From Rhodococcus pseudokoreensis (GTDB lineage: Bacteria > Actinomycetota > Actinomycetes > Mycobacteriales > Mycobacteriaceae), in the NCBI RefSeq assembly GCF_017068395.1, contig NZ_CP070615.1:248001-312000 (forward strand): 64,000 bases of DNA, written 5' to 3'. The position numbers and the translations under genes were made by a program. The notes under the pieces were generated by a model. It was given only the letters and a program-made list of their open reading frames with translations. It had not been told where the DNA came from and ran no database searches. Below are positions 7,123-16,849 of the stretch, piece by piece. Position 1 is the first letter of the stretch. Every line of letters begins with the position of its first letter.

Positions 7123-9059
7123 TCATCCACCGCCGCGCTCCGGGTAGAGGAATCTGCGGGTGACGAGATGTTTGGTGTCGGTGAGCGTTTCCTCACCGAT
7201 GCGTCCGGCTTTGTCGAGGGTGAGCAGCACGTTCATTCCGGCGGCCGGGTAGCCGAGGGCCAGCCTGACGGCCCCGCCCTGGTGCGGCAGCCGGACGGCG
7301 ATCGGGGCGGTGCGATCGGCGTACGGTTCCTGCGCCAGGAAGAAGTCGGCGGGCAGGTCGAGTCGCTGCGGCTCGGGCACCGGGCCGGTGGTGTCACTGG
7401 TGACGCTCTCGTAGACCGTCAGGTCCCCCGCGGCGCGGGTGGCGGCGACGGCGCGGGCGAGGTCGTCGCCCCCGGGCCGGGTGGGCCAGGGCACGAGCAG
7501 GCTGACCGTGCCGCCCTGCCAGCCCTGCGCCGTCGCGCCGAGGGTGAGCACGATGTCGCCGCCCCGCCAGGTGGCCGGTGCGACGAAGCAGCCCGGGCCG
7601 CATCCGAGCAAGGCGAGTGCGGCGCCGTCGGTTTCGGCGGTGTCGATCCGCCCGGTCAGGGTGAAGTCCTGCTCCGGTTCGGGGGCGTAGTAGTCGCCGC
7701 GCCGCGGGGTGGACAGCCGCACCACCAGTTGCCCGTCGCTGGCGGCGACGGAGACTCCGACCTGCCCGGCCAGCGCACCCAGGGGCAGGACCGGACCCAC
7801 CGCCGGTGGGGGTCCTGGTTGCTGGGAGCTGTCGGCCGGGGTGGTGGAGACCAGGGCGGCGCTGACCGCCAGCACCACGATCAACACGATGCTCTCGGCC
7901 CGAATTTTCGGCCGAACCAGGGCAGTTCGCTTCAGGGTACGCAGCGACAGCCGCGCCGCCAGCGCCCACCCGGAGGCGGCGGCGACCAACACCAGCTTGA
8001 CCACCAGCACCTGACCGTAGGTGGTGGTCAGCAGGGCGGAGACCGGGATCAGCAGCAGGGCGGATACGGTGCCGGTGGCGACGACGATCAGGAAGGTCCA
8101 CACCGCGAGCCGGGTGTATCCCGACACCACCCACCGCACGGCGGGCTTCTCACCCCACCAGGCGAGCACGGCGCGGACCGTGTGCGCCAGGGCGCCGACC
8201 CAGATCGCGGCGGCCGTCAGGTGGATCGCGGTGACGGCGCCGCCCCACCCGGGTGCGGCGGCGTTGGCGTGCGAGCGCACCCCTTCCGCGGCCACGACCA
8301 GAACCAGTGCAGCGGCCGCCCACCCCCGGCGGCCGGCCGCTGCCACCGCGACGGCCAGGACCAATCCGGCGGCCTCCGTGAGCAATACGAGACCTGACCT
8401 TCCCTGCCACAGCACGCTCACCTCGCCCGCGGATGCGGCGAGTGCCGCGCCGAGACCGAGGACACCGACAAGGCCGACGAGAGCACCGGGCACCACCGGG
8501 GACCGCACCACCGGGAGCGCCGGATTCTCGGTCCGGGCCGTGGTGGTGACGCGTTCGGCGGCTAGACCGCCGAGCGCGATGGCGAGCCCGAGGAACAGCA
8601 GCCACCGCAGTACGGCGTCTGTCCAGGACGTCGACGGGCCCTCGGCCGCACTGCCGTCGCCGGTCAGGACGAGTCCGACGGCGAACCGGAAGTCCTGCTC
8701 GACGAGGTCTCCGTCGGCGCCGGTCACCTGCCAGCGCACGGTGTAGGTGCCTGGCGCCAAGGTGTCGGCCGGGCGGGCGGTGAGCACACGCCCGTCCCGG
8801 GCGGTTTCGATGGCGCCCATTGGCACTGCGCGGCCGGCGTTGTCGTGCACGGTGATCGCGGGCGCCGCGGGGGTGACCGGCTCGTTGAACATCAACGTGA
8901 TCGCCTGCGGTGGGTCGGAGACCGCGGTGTCGGATCCGGGGTCGGTGATGAACAGCAGGGTGGGATGGGCACTGGTCACCCCCGCTCCGGCGCCCGCGAG
9001 CGCGGCCAAGACCAGCAGCAGGACGAGGCCCGGATCAGCGGGCGGGCGAGGTGGGGCAT
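7123..9059 (-). CDS. CopC-CopD copper resistance fusion, with apparent frameshift in the signal peptide
   Basis: The main frame (9009 to 7123) encodes a periplasmic CopC domain starting SAHPTLLFITDPGSDTAV and a CopD-type membrane domain of about eight helices, then a C-terminal extracytoplasmic region, as in YcnJ-like fusions (~630 aa). The family binds copper outside and moves it across the membrane. The natural ATG at 9059-9057 lies five bases after the upstream stop, but its frame (MPHLARPLIRAS) changes near 9025 to reach LVLLLVLAALAGAGAGVTSAHP. Without that change only a TTG at 9009, with no ribosome site and half a signal peptide, is available. Either a sequencing error or a real lesion is possible. 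Confidence 0.8.
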
Positions 9060-9064
9060 GTCGG

Positions 9065-9886
9065 TCAGTTCAGTGTGTAGAGCGCCAGGGAGGTCGCGGC
9101 GTAGGCGGTGTCGTAGTTGGCTGCGGTCAGTGCGTCGACGGTGCCGACTCGGGAGCGTTTCTGCCAGTCCTGCCCTTCGCGGCTGCGCCAGGCATACCCT
9201 TCCTGGTCGATGCCCCACAGCGCATCCCCGGCGCCGGCGATCGTCACCAGGCGTGGGGCACCCGGCACGGGCGTGAAGGTGCGGGCGGCGGTGGTGCTGT
9301 GTTCCAGACCCGCCGGGGTCACCGCCCACACCCCGCTGGCGTTGACCGCCAGTGCGGCGGCGACCAGAGACGCGCCCGGTGTCCAGGTGGTGCCGCTGTC
9401 GGTGGAGACGAGCAGTCCGTCCTTGCCGTCGAAACCGACGAGAAGACGTCCGTCCGTGCTCAGGGCATGGAAGTCGACCTGACCCGCCAGGGAGCGGTCC
9501 ACCCAGCTGGTGCCGCCGTCGGTACTGCTGCGCAGCCCCAATGGGTTGGCCGCCGAACTGGACGCACCGGGGTGCCCGGAGGCGAAGACGGTGCCGGTGT
9601 TCGGTACGCCGGTCAGACCCATGAAGTCATCATCGGAGGCACCGACACGGGACGTCGTACCGGAGGTGTCGATGGCGAACAGCCCGGTGTGCGTGCCGGC
9701 CACCACGGTGCCGTCGGCACCTACGTGCAGTCCGTGCAGATGGGACAGTTCGGGACTCAACTCCACCGTCGGCACGGCGGCGTCGGGTGTGGTGGCCTCG
9801 TCGGTTTGCGAGGAGCAGCCGGCGAGGACGAGTAGGGCAGCGATCCCGGTGGGCAACAGGGTGCGGGCGATCCGATTGGCAGGCAT
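9065..9886 (-). CDS. F510_1955-type BNR-repeat lipoprotein
   Basis: A 273-aa lipoprotein (lipobox LAGC, Cys24) with sialidase/BNR-like repeats: LRSSTDGGTSW, LVSTDSGTTW and a final WRSREGQDW blade. Annotation systems call this family F510_1955 glycosylhydrolase, but catalytic residues are not evident, so a beta-propeller binding role is as likely. HLHGLHVGADG near residues 49-59 is the conserved start of the propeller. It lies between the multicopper oxidase and CopC-CopD on the same strand, so a copper-linked job outside the cell is inferred. The CopC-CopD ATG follows its stop by five bases. Confidence 0.8.
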   Translation of the reverse strand: MPANRIARTLLPTGIAALLVLAGCSSQTDEATTPDAAVPTVELSPELSHLHGLHVGADGTVVAGTHTGLFAIDTSGTTSRVGASDDDFMGLTGVPNTGTVFASGHPGASSSAANPLGLRSSTDGGTSWVDRSLAGQVDFHALSTDGRLLVGFDGKDGLLVSTDSGTTWTPGASLVAAALAVNASGVWAVTPAGLEHSTTAARTFTPVPGAPRLVTIAGAGDALWGIDQEGYAWRSREGQDWQKRSRVGTVDALTAANYDTAYAATSLALYTLN

Positions 9887-9980
9887 GGGGTCTCGTTCTG
9901 TGCTCGACGGGATGGGAAGAGGGGAGGGGCCGCAGCGAAGGGCCCACCCGTGTAATGGGGCGATGGTGTTGCGGCCGAGG

Positions 9981-11522
9981 TTATTCGGTGTAGGACAGGG
10001 TGGTCATCATCCCGGCCTCACCGTGGTACAGGTTGTGGCAGTGCACCAGCCACTGGCCCGGGTTGTCCGCGTCGAGGTCCACCTCGACGGTCTGATTCGG
10101 CAGCACCAGCGTGGTGTCCTTGCGCGGGCCGGCGCCCTGGTCGTCGACGACCTGGAAGGTGTGCCCGTGCAGGTGCATGGGGTGAAACATCATGGTCTGG
10201 TTGACAAACCGCAACCGCACCCGCTGGCCCTGGGCGATCTCGAGCGGGGTGTGCTCGTCGTAGGTGGCGCCGTTGATCGTCCACCGGTACCCGGACATGT
10301 CCATCCCCAGCAGCAGGTCGTGCACCCGGTCGGGGTTACGTAGGTCGAGCCGGACCTCCTCGCGTGCGCGTAGCGCCAGGCCGGTGATCGGGGGTGCGTC
10401 GAGCTCGGCAGGCCGGATGGCCGGGTCGAGTCGTCCACCGGCTCCGGTGCGGATCACGGCGAACCCCTGGCCCTGCTTGCCCTCGGCGGACGCGACGAGG
10501 GGGAAGACGCCGTCGCCGAGTGTGACGATCGCATCGAAGCGTTCACCCATGCCGATCAGCAGCGAGGATCCGGTGACCGGCTGCACCGGGTATCCGTCGC
10601 TGTGGGTGACGGTCAGCTGATGCCCGCCGACGGCGAGGCGGAACGGGGTGTCCGCGCCGGCGTTGATGATCCGCAACCGCACGCGTTGACCGGGGCGGGC
10701 CCGCACCGTGAACGGGTCGGCGCCGAGGGTGCCGTTGATCAGGTAGTAGGGGTATTGCACGTCGCCGGTGTCGTCGCCGAGCGGGTTGGCTGGATCGGTC
10801 TGGGCCCCCATGTCCATGCCGTTCATGCCGCCGTGGTCCATTCCCATGCCGTTCATCGGCATGCCGCCCTGGCGCAGGGCATCGAGTTGCTGGTCCGGGG
10901 TGCGTCCGGTGACCCCGTCGAGCCAGTCGTCGAGGACCACAACGGTCTCGAGATCGTAATCGGCGCCGTCGGCGGGATCCTCGACGATGACCGGGGCGTA
11001 GAGGCCCCGGTCGAACTGCATCCCGACATGGGGATGGAGCCAGTGGGTGCCGGCGTCGGGGGCGAGGAATTCGTAGGTGAACGGGTTGTTGGGGGCGACG
11101 GCGGGCTGGGTCAGCCCGGGTACCCCGTCCATGTCGTTGCGCAGGGCGAGGCCGTGCCAGTGGATGGTGGATTCTGCCGGCAGGTCGTTGGTCAGTTCGG
11201 CGCGGAGCAGATCCCCGCGGCGCAGGCGGATTTCGCGTCCGGGAATCCGGTCGTTGTAGGCCCAGGTGTCGACCTGGACACCGCCCAGGTCGATCCGGGT
11301 CGGGCGAGCCCGCAGCGATGCCGTGACCGTGTTGCCGGTCCCGATGTTGGCTCGCCGAACCTGTTCGGCCGCCTGCACGGCCGTCGAGTCGGGGCCGATG
11401 GCGGTGGGTGCCGGCCCGGCGCCGCCGCCCCTGCTGCACCCGGCCACCGTCGCGGCCGCACCCAGGCCGGCCAGCACCAGAAAGTTCCGACGCGACAGGC
11501 CGCCGGGAAACTGCTCGATCAT
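9981..11522 (-). CDS. Tat-exported multicopper oxidase (copper oxidase)
   Basis: A 513-aa oxidase with a twin-Arg signal (LSRRNFLVLAGLGAA) followed by a lipobox-like VAGC. Copper ligands appear in order: HWHGLALRNDMDG, HWLHPHVG, then HPMHLHGHTF and HCHNLYHGEAGM at the C-terminus. A Met-rich loop (GGMPMNGMGMDHGGMNGMDM) matches cuprous-oxidase substrate loops of CueO/MmcO type. The expected role is oxidation of Cu(I) to less toxic Cu(II) outside the membrane. I use the ATG at 11522 with GAGGAG upstream; a TTG at 11576 would sit in the operator. A second oxidase is at 52736-54322. Confidence 0.92.
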   Translation of the reverse strand: MIEQFPGGLSRRNFLVLAGLGAAATVAGCSRGGGAGPAPTAIGPDSTAVQAAEQVRRANIGTGNTVTASLRARPTRIDLGGVQVDTWAYNDRIPGREIRLRRGDLLRAELTNDLPAESTIHWHGLALRNDMDGVPGLTQPAVAPNNPFTYEFLAPDAGTHWLHPHVGMQFDRGLYAPVIVEDPADGADYDLETVVVLDDWLDGVTGRTPDQQLDALRQGGMPMNGMGMDHGGMNGMDMGAQTDPANPLGDDTGDVQYPYYLINGTLGADPFTVRARPGQRVRLRIINAGADTPFRLAVGGHQLTVTHSDGYPVQPVTGSSLLIGMGERFDAIVTLGDGVFPLVASAEGKQGQGFAVIRTGAGGRLDPAIRPAELDAPPITGLALRAREEVRLDLRNPDRVHDLLLGMDMSGYRWTINGATYDEHTPLEIAQGQRVRLRFVNQTMMFHPMHLHGHTFQVVDDQGAGPRKDTTLVLPNQTVEVDLDADNPGQWLVHCHNLYHGEAGMMTTLSYTE

Positions 11523-11575
11523 CCACACTCCTCTTCCAGCGCCGGTCCCCGGGGCCCGCCCGAGAACCTCACCCA

Positions 11576-11598
11576 ATCTACGTAGTTACATAGTAGAT
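11576..11598. promoter_or_regulatory. Candidate BlaI/CopY-like operator before the oxidase operon
   Basis: ATCTAC (11576-11581) and GTAGAT (11593-11598) flank an imperfect centre, repeating the outer halves of the 151-182 dyad. It is 54 bases upstream of the oxidase ATG and downstream of the end of the MFS gene, the right place for control of the oxidase/F510/CopCD operon. Only six bases per arm are conserved, so this is weaker than the 151-182 site. Confidence 0.5.
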
Positions 11599-11639
11599 GG
11601 GGTGGGTGGGGGTCTGACCGGCGCGTTGACTTCGGTGGC

Positions 11640-12929
11640 TTAGCTCGCGGCCGGTGCCTCGTCGGTCTCGGTCACCGCCGGTTCGGCCGGCGGCGGGGAG
11701 AGCCGGGCGGTCCGGTCGAGCAGGTACAGGGCGGTCACACAGACCGCCCCGACGAGGGTGAGCGCCACCCAGATCAGCGCCCCCAGATCCGCGTCGCGCA
11801 GGATTCCGAAGACGGCGCCGGTGCCCAGGTTGCCGAGCAGGATGCCGACCCCGACCACCGTGTTGTAGAAGCCGTAGTGGGTGGCGACGAGCCTGTCACC
11901 GGACAGGACGACGACGGTGTCCATCTCGAACGGGAACACCGCGGCGGTGCCGACCGCCAACAGCGCGGCGGTGAGGACCAGGGCGCCGGCGGCGGCCCAT
12001 CCGCCCAGGGCGGCCGGGCTGGGCAGCATGATCAGCGGGAGAAAGGCCAGCGCCATGATCGCCATGCCGACGACCAGGCTCCGGCCTGAACCCCATCGGC
12101 GGGAGAACCAGGAGGTAATCCGCAGCTGCCCGGCGATCGCGACCACCCCGGACACCACGAACAGCGAGGTCACCAGGGCGGTGTCGGACCGGTCGTCCCC
12201 GACCACCACCGCCGCCTGCAGGGGCAGCGCCAGATAGATCTGGAACGAGAGCACGTAGGACCCGATCATCGCCAGTGCGAACAGCACGAAGGGGCGGTTG
12301 GCGACCACCACCCGCCAGTCCTCGAGGATCGACGTCCTGGCCCCGGTCGCCTCGGCCCGGTGGGCAGGCAGCGCCCAGATCTGCACGATGGTGAGCACGG
12401 CGAAGACCGCGGCCGCCGCCAGTGCGGTGACCCGGAAGTCGAGGGTGGTCAGGGCGAGCCCGACCAGGGGGCCCAGCAGGATCCCGGCCTGATAGAACAC
12501 ATTGAAGGTGGCGAACGCCTCGACCCGCCGGGGTCCCGCGTCGGCGGCCAGATAGGCCCGCACCGCCGGGTTGAACAGCGCCCCGGCGAACCCGGTGGCG
12601 ACCGACGCGAGCAGGATCGCCGGCAGTGATTCCACGGCCGCGAGCAGGACGAAACCGGCGACCCGCAGCAGGCAGCCGGCGATGATGAGCGGTTTGTAGC
12701 CGAGGCGGTCGGCGAGGGTGCCGCCCAGCAGGAACATCCCCTGCTGGGAGAAGTTCCGCATGCCCAGCACCAGCCCGACCGCCCACGCCGCCAACCCAAG
12801 GGGGCCGGCCAGGTACCCGGCCAGATACGGCATCAGCATGTAGAAGCCGACGTTGATGGAGAACTGGTTGACCATCAGCACCTGGGCGGGTCGGTCGAAG
12901 CTGCGGAACTGGGTCAGAAGGTTCTTCAT
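11640..12929 (-). CDS. MFS exporter paired with a PLP enzyme
   Basis: A 429-aa, about 12-helix major facilitator transporter. The loop after helix 2 carries [14 protein letters not shown], the family A-motif. Its ATG overlaps the stop of the cysteine-synthase-like gene (ATGA), so the two are co-translated. Exporters coupled to a small-molecule synthase usually secrete the product, but the substrate here is unknown. A longer frame upstream (to 13553) is the antisense/other-frame shadow of the PLP gene and is not used. Confidence 0.85.
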   Translation of the reverse strand: MKNLLTQFRSFDRPAQVLMVNQFSINVGFYMLMPYLAGYLAGPLGLAAWAVGLVLGMRNFSQQGMFLLGGTLADRLGYKPLIIAGCLLRVAGFVLLAAVESLPAILLASVATGFAGALFNPAVRAYLAADAGPRRVEAFATFNVFYQAGILLGPLVGLALTTLDFRVTALAAAAVFAVLTIVQIWALPAHRAEATGARTSILEDWRVVVANRPFVLFALAMIGSYVLSFQIYLALPLQAAVVVGDDRSDTALVTSLFVVSGVVAIAGQLRITSWFSRRWGSGRSLVVGMAIMALAFLPLIMLPSPAALGGWAAAGALVLTAALLAVGTAAVFPFEMDTVVVLSGDRLVATHYGFYNTVVGVGILLGNLGTGAVFGILRDADLGALIWVALTLVGAVCVTALYLLDRTARLSPPPAEPAVTETDEAPAAS

Positions 12930-14038
12930 GAAACGCTTTCGGTGGGGTCGACCACGGTGGCGCACCGGGTCCAGGACGAGGCGACGTGGTCGGTCGGGTG
13001 GTCGATGGTCGCCGGCTCGGTGGGCGGGTTGGCGTCGAGCAGTCCGTGCTCGGCGCAGTAGTCGTCGTTGTAGATGGTGTCGAAGTAGCGCTGCGGGCCG
13101 TCGGGGAAGATGGCCGCGACCCGGGTCTCCGGCGGGCTGGTGCGGGCGATCCAGCCGGCCGTCAGGGCGACGGCGCCGACGCTCCAGCCGCCGCTGGCGT
13201 GGTGCGTGGCCGCCAGGGTCCGGCAGGACCAGACCGCTTCGTGGGGTGCCACCCAGTGCACTTCGTCGAAGGCGGGGTAGTCGATGTTGTCGGGGTAGAT
13301 GCTCGAGCCCAGCCCGCGCATGAGCCGGGTGCCGGCGGGTTGCCCGAAGATGGTCGATCCGACGGTGTCGACGCCGACCAGTTTCAGGTCGGGGCAGAAC
13401 TGGCGCAGCACCCGGGCGACGCCGGCGGAGTGCCCGCCGGTGCCCACCGAGCAGACCAGCGTGTCGACGCGGCCGAGCTGGGCGATCAGTTCGAGGGCGA
13501 GTGACTCGTACGCGTCGACGTTGTCCGGGTTGGTGTACTGATCCGGGCACCACGACCCCGGATGGGTGTCGAGGAGTTCGCGGACCTTCTCGCGCCGGGC
13601 CTGTTGCCAGCCGCCGGTGGGATGTGGTGTGGTGACCACTTCGACGTGGGCGCCGTAGGCGGCGAGCATGTTGTGCACGATCGGTTCCAGGCCGGGGTCG
13701 GTGACCAGGGTGACCGGGTGGTGATGGGTGATCCCGGCCAAGGCCAGACCCAACCCGAGGGTTCCGCTGGTGGATTCGATGATCATCGCCCCGGGGGCGA
13801 GGTCACCGCGGGCCTTCGCTTTCTCGACCATGTGCAGCGCGGGGCGGTCTTTCATCCCGCCGGGATTGCTGCCTTCGAGTTTCGCCCAGAAGCCGCGGCC
13901 GGAGTCGGCGAACGGTTCACCGATCCACAGGACGGGGGTGTTGCCGACCATGGTGCTCGGCTGCGGGCAGCGGTGGGCAGTGGTCAGCAGAGGGGCGGAG
14001 GACGGCGGAAGGAGCGTGGAGGGAACAGCACTGTTCAT
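12926..14038 (-). CDS. PLP-dependent cysteine-synthase-like enzyme
   Basis: A ~370-aa fold-type II PLP enzyme. The core begins [15 protein letters not shown]; the PLP lysine is in [13 protein letters not shown]; the substrate Ser/Thr loop is [12 protein letters not shown]; the phosphate-binding glycine loop is [10 protein letters not shown]. This is the OASS/CBS/SbnA-like group, which makes cysteine or beta-substituted alanines. The fixed pairing with an exporter resembles metallophore or amino-acid-product systems. I give the ATG at 14038; an ATG at 14107 in the same frame is also possible. The C-terminal ~50 residues ([12 protein letters not shown]...) extend past the catalytic core. Confidence 0.85.
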   Translation of the reverse strand: MNSAVPSTLLPPSSAPLLTTAHRCPQPSTMVGNTPVLWIGEPFADSGRGFWAKLEGSNPGGMKDRPALHMVEKAKARGDLAPGAMIIESTSGTLGLGLALAGITHHHPVTLVTDPGLEPIVHNMLAAYGAHVEVVTTPHPTGGWQQARREKVRELLDTHPGSWCPDQYTNPDNVDAYESLALELIAQLGRVDTLVCSVGTGGHSAGVARVLRQFCPDLKLVGVDTVGSTIFGQPAGTRLMRGLGSSIYPDNIDYPAFDEVHWVAPHEAVWSCRTLAATHHASGGWSVGAVALTAGWIARTSPPETRVAAIFPDGPQRYFDTIYNDDYCAEHGLLDANPPTEPATIDHPTDHVASSWTRCATVVDPTESVS

Positions 14039-14143
14039 GGAGGTAATCCCTGTATCTGACTGCAACGACGGCAGTAAGTGAGTGATGGGCAGCATGAGCT
14101 GGGCCATGAGGGAAAAGTCCTCACATGGCCTGCGGGCTGCCGA

Positions 14144-14566
14144 TCAGCACCTGTTGATACAGAGTTCGTTCAAGACGGTCCGGCCGTGCCGGATGGGAAT
14201 GGGTAGATCCGGCGGGGCCCGCGGCGTGCGCGGCGCCGACATCAGTACCAGGACCACGGCCAGGGCCATCGCCATGACGGCGGCGACGGTCAGCGGGCGG
14301 AGCGGATTGTCGGAGCGGGGCATGGCGACGACGGTGTGCGCCTCGTGCGCCAGGTGGGTCGATCCGTCGTCGATGTGCGCGTGCCCGGGAGCGGATTCCT
14401 CGGCCGGCAGCGAGGTCGTGGACGAGGAGATGTGCATGTCCTCGCCCTGGTGATCGTGCGCCAGAAAGATGCCGCACTGGGCGATCGTGTGAGCGAGCAA
14501 ATACAGGACAGCGGCGACCGCTATAACCGTCCGCATACGCGGGGGGCGTATCGCAAGGGCCGTCAC
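14144..14566 (-). CDS. DUF6153-like small membrane protein, second copy
   Basis: A ~140-aa protein from a GTG at 14566 (an ATG at 14536 is possible). It has an N-terminal TM helix, a His-rich loop (FLAHDHQGEDMHI; PGHAHIDDGSTHLAHEAHT), a second TM helix (LTVAAVMAMALAVVLVLMS) and the RTPRAPPDLP tail region of the DUF6153-like protein at 6558-7004. It lacks the internal Cys pair of that protein. It lies upstream of the PLP/MFS pair on the same strand and may be its first gene. Function is unknown; the His loop suggests metal binding. Confidence 0.65.
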   Translation of the reverse strand: MTALAIRPPRMRTVIAVAAVLYLLAHTIAQCGIFLAHDHQGEDMHISSSTTSLPAEESAPGHAHIDDGSTHLAHEAHTVVAMPRSDNPLRPLTVAAVMAMALAVVLVLMSAPRTPRAPPDLPIPIRHGRTVLNELCINRC

Positions 14567-14739
14567 AATTTCCCGACTGTAGCAGCCGGAACTTGGGCAG
14601 CAGTCCAGTTAGCGGGGGGCCACCCGGGCGTCCCGGCGGTGATAGTTGCTGGTCAACGCGGCCATCGGCAGACACCACATGTTTCCGGTCACCTCGAGCA
14701 CGGCCAGGGCGATCGGGGCGGCGGTCACCGCGGCGGCCA

Positions 14740-14903
14740 CGGTCCGCGGTGTCGGCTGGCTGCGGCGGCACTCGCGCACCCTCCAGATCGTCGGGGGCCT
14801 GACCCTCGTCGTGGTCGGGCTCGCCCTGCTCACCGGGGCGTGGGATGTGTTCGTCGCCTGGATCCGCGACGAATTCGTCACCGCCGTCGTCCTCCCCATC
14901 TGA
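14740..14903 (+). pseudogene. ccdA: C-terminal fragment of a second ccdA
   Basis: The plus strand encodes RGVGWLRRHSRTLQIVGG, LTLVVVGLALLTGAWDVF and VAWIRDEFVTAVVLPI. It aligns residue for residue with the last ~54 amino acids of the intact CcdA (RGIGWLRRNARTIQIFGG...). Nothing upstream resembles the rest of CcdA, and no start fits. The reading frame upstream to 14646 is unrelated. It is a truncated duplicate, evidence that this block was once flanked by another TlpA/CcdA unit. Confidence 0.75.
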
Positions 14904-15054
14904 CTCGGTGGGAGCGGTGGGAAACAAGTGAATAGCGGCACAGAAGTGAAGGAAGTGTATTAGCGTTACGGCGTGTCGTCTTGACTTGTCGCGCCGGTCC
15001 GTTCAGTTGCCTCACCGCCGAACACGCGGCGTGACCGCTCAGAAGGGACCTGCG

Positions 15055-16287
15055 ATGCGCGGCATCACCACAGCAACGCTGACCGCCTGCACGAGAAGAC
15101 TGCCCACCCTGGCGCTGGGTGCCTCGACGGCGGCGGCCGTGATGGTCATCGCCGCCCCGCCCGCATCGGCCGCCCATCCCGGCCACGCGGATTCGCCGTC
15201 CGCGCTGGCCGCGGCGCTGGCCGACGCGGTCACCATAGTCGCCGATGCGGCACAACCGGACGTGGTGGTGGTCGATCCCAGCCGCTGGCAGACCGTCGCG
15301 AACATCGCGGCCGCCAGCCTGAGAAACGCCGAGGCCAACGGCTCGCTCGCCGACGCCTTCGAAGCCCAGCACCTGCTGGCCGGATGCCTGAGTGGAGTTG
15401 GAGCGACCGGGTCCGCCGCCGCCGATGTGCTCGGCGCCTGCGCCGACGAGCTCGGCGCCGTCGACGGCGGTATCGCCCCCAGACTGCTCGCAGCACTCGA
15501 ACTGGGCGATGTCTCCGAGTCCAGCGGCCCCGGCATCTTCGACCACCCCACCGACCCGGCCGAGACCGCTGCGTCACCGGAATCGGAGGTCGTCGAGGCC
15601 ACCGCCCCGAACCCGGACGAGGACGACACCACCGCCGACACCGGTTCCGGAACCGGCGACGCCGGGGGCACCACCGATCCGCAGGGCGGGCACACCGACC
15701 ACCCCGCCGGCGCCCAAAGCCCCTCACCCGAGGCGGACACCGACACCGCACCCTCGGACGGCACCCACGCCCACACCTCCGACGGCACCGGCACCGGCAC
15801 CGATACCGCGGACGCCGCGACCGGTGAGCACGAGACCGGGGACGCCGCGACCGCGGCCCCGCAGCAGCCGCGCACCTGGAATCGCCCCGGCACCAAGGAA
15901 TTCGTGGCCCCCAGCGCGGGCACCGTCACCGCCACCATGGGGGACGGGCGCGGCCACGAAGGCATCGACATCGCCAACACCCTCGGCGCGCCGATCGTCG
16001 CCGTCGCCGACGGCGAGGTCATCGACGCCGGCCCCGCCCAAGGTTTCGGGCTGTGGGTCCGGATCCGGCACGACGACGGCACCATCACCACCTACGGGCA
16101 CAACAACGACAACCTGGTCGAGGTGGGGCAGCGGGTCAAGGCCGGACAGCAGATCGCCACCGTCGGCAACCGCGGCCAGTCGACCGGCCCGCACCTGCAC
16201 TTCGAAATCGAAGATCCGGACGGGGAAATCGTGGACCCCGTCAAGTGGCTGGCCAAGCGCGGCGCCTCCATCGTCGGTCTCGACTGA
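15055..16287 (+). CDS. Secreted M23 (LytM) peptidase with long Thr/Asp linker
   Basis: A 410-aa secreted protein with signal peptide ending PPASAAHPGH. Residues ~170-285 form a low-complexity Thr/Asp/Pro/His linker, and the M23 domain fills the last ~115 residues. Zinc ligands are visible in GHEGIDIAN (HxxxD) and GPHLHFEI (HxH), with YGHNND between. The family cuts peptide bridges of the wall or activates amidases. The start at 15055 has AGAAGGGA upstream. The His-containing linker (GTHAHTSD, STHD-like repeats) is unusually long. It is transcribed alone from a ~150-bp intergenic region. Confidence 0.88.
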   Translation: MRGITTATLTACTRRLPTLALGASTAAAVMVIAAPPASAAHPGHADSPSALAAALADAVTIVADAAQPDVVVVDPSRWQTVANIAAASLRNAEANGSLADAFEAQHLLAGCLSGVGATGSAAADVLGACADELGAVDGGIAPRLLAALELGDVSESSGPGIFDHPTDPAETAASPESEVVEATAPNPDEDDTTADTGSGTGDAGGTTDPQGGHTDHPAGAQSPSPEADTDTAPSDGTHAHTSDGTGTGTDTADAATGEHETGDAATAAPQQPRTWNRPGTKEFVAPSAGTVTATMGDGRGHEGIDIANTLGAPIVAVADGEVIDAGPAQGFGLWVRIRHDDGTITTYGHNNDNLVEVGQRVKAGQQIATVGNRGQSTGPHLHFEIEDPDGEIVDPVKWLAKRGASIVGLD

Positions 16288-16376
16288 GCGGCCTGCTCTT
16301 TCTCCGCCACCGGAGACAAACAATCGGCAACCGCGGCCCTGCGTGACGCGACAGCGGTGGAAAGGGATGGTGGTCG

Positions 16377-16820
16377 GTGATGATCGACGTCGAGGGCAGC
16401 ATCGTCATCGACCGCCCCATCGGGGAAGTCTTCGACTTCGTCGCCGACCAGACCAACGCACCCCGCTGGCAGAACGGACTCGAGCAGGTCCGCAGGGTCA
16501 CCGACGGTCCGCCCGGGGTGGGCACCAAACATGTTGTCGTCCGCAAGTTTCTGGGCCGGCGGCTGGAACTGATCAACGAGTACGCCCACTTCGAGCCGAA
16601 CGCGGAGATCACGTTCACCGGTGCGTCCGGACCGAGCCGCTTCGAGGTGTCCTACCGTACCGAGGAGACCGCCGAGGGAACCCGGCTGAGCTGCCACATG
16701 CGGATGGAGCAGAAGGGACTGTTCGCCCTCGCTGACCGGGTGGTCGCCGCAAGCCTGCGCAGAGACTTCGCCGCCAACCTCCGAAACCTCAAGGCATTAC
16801 TCGAAACCCGCGCAGAGTAA
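16377..16820 (+). CDS. SRPBCC (polyketide cyclase/START-like) protein
   Basis: A 147-aa single-domain protein beginning VEGSIVIDRPIGEVFDFVAD and ending with a long helix (RDFAANLRNLKALLETR), the standard SRPBCC helix-grip fold. Members bind hydrophobic ligands; no specific one can be inferred. Start is GTG 16377 or the adjacent ATG 16380, with AAAGGGA upstream. It ends 30 bases before the convergent end of the DUF2269-like gene. Confidence 0.85.
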   Translation: MMIDVEGSIVIDRPIGEVFDFVADQTNAPRWQNGLEQVRRVTDGPPGVGTKHVVVRKFLGRRLELINEYAHFEPNAEITFTGASGPSRFEVSYRTEETAEGTRLSCHMRMEQKGLFALADRVVAASLRRDFAANLRNLKALLETRAE

Positions 16821-16849
16821 CCGCCCCCGGTCTCGAGCAGGGCGCGACT

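Noticed and set aside
12930..13553. N-terminal extension of the MFS gene to 13553
   Set aside because: It lies in another frame of the PLP-enzyme gene, reads as Arg/Pro-rich shadow sequence, and the ATG at 12929 fits the ATGA overlap.
14609..14740. Minus-strand tail (..VTGNMWCLPMAALTSNYHRR..) as a truncated membrane protein
   Set aside because: It looks partly coding but I recognise no family, and the overlapping plus strand carries the supported ccdA remnant just downstream.
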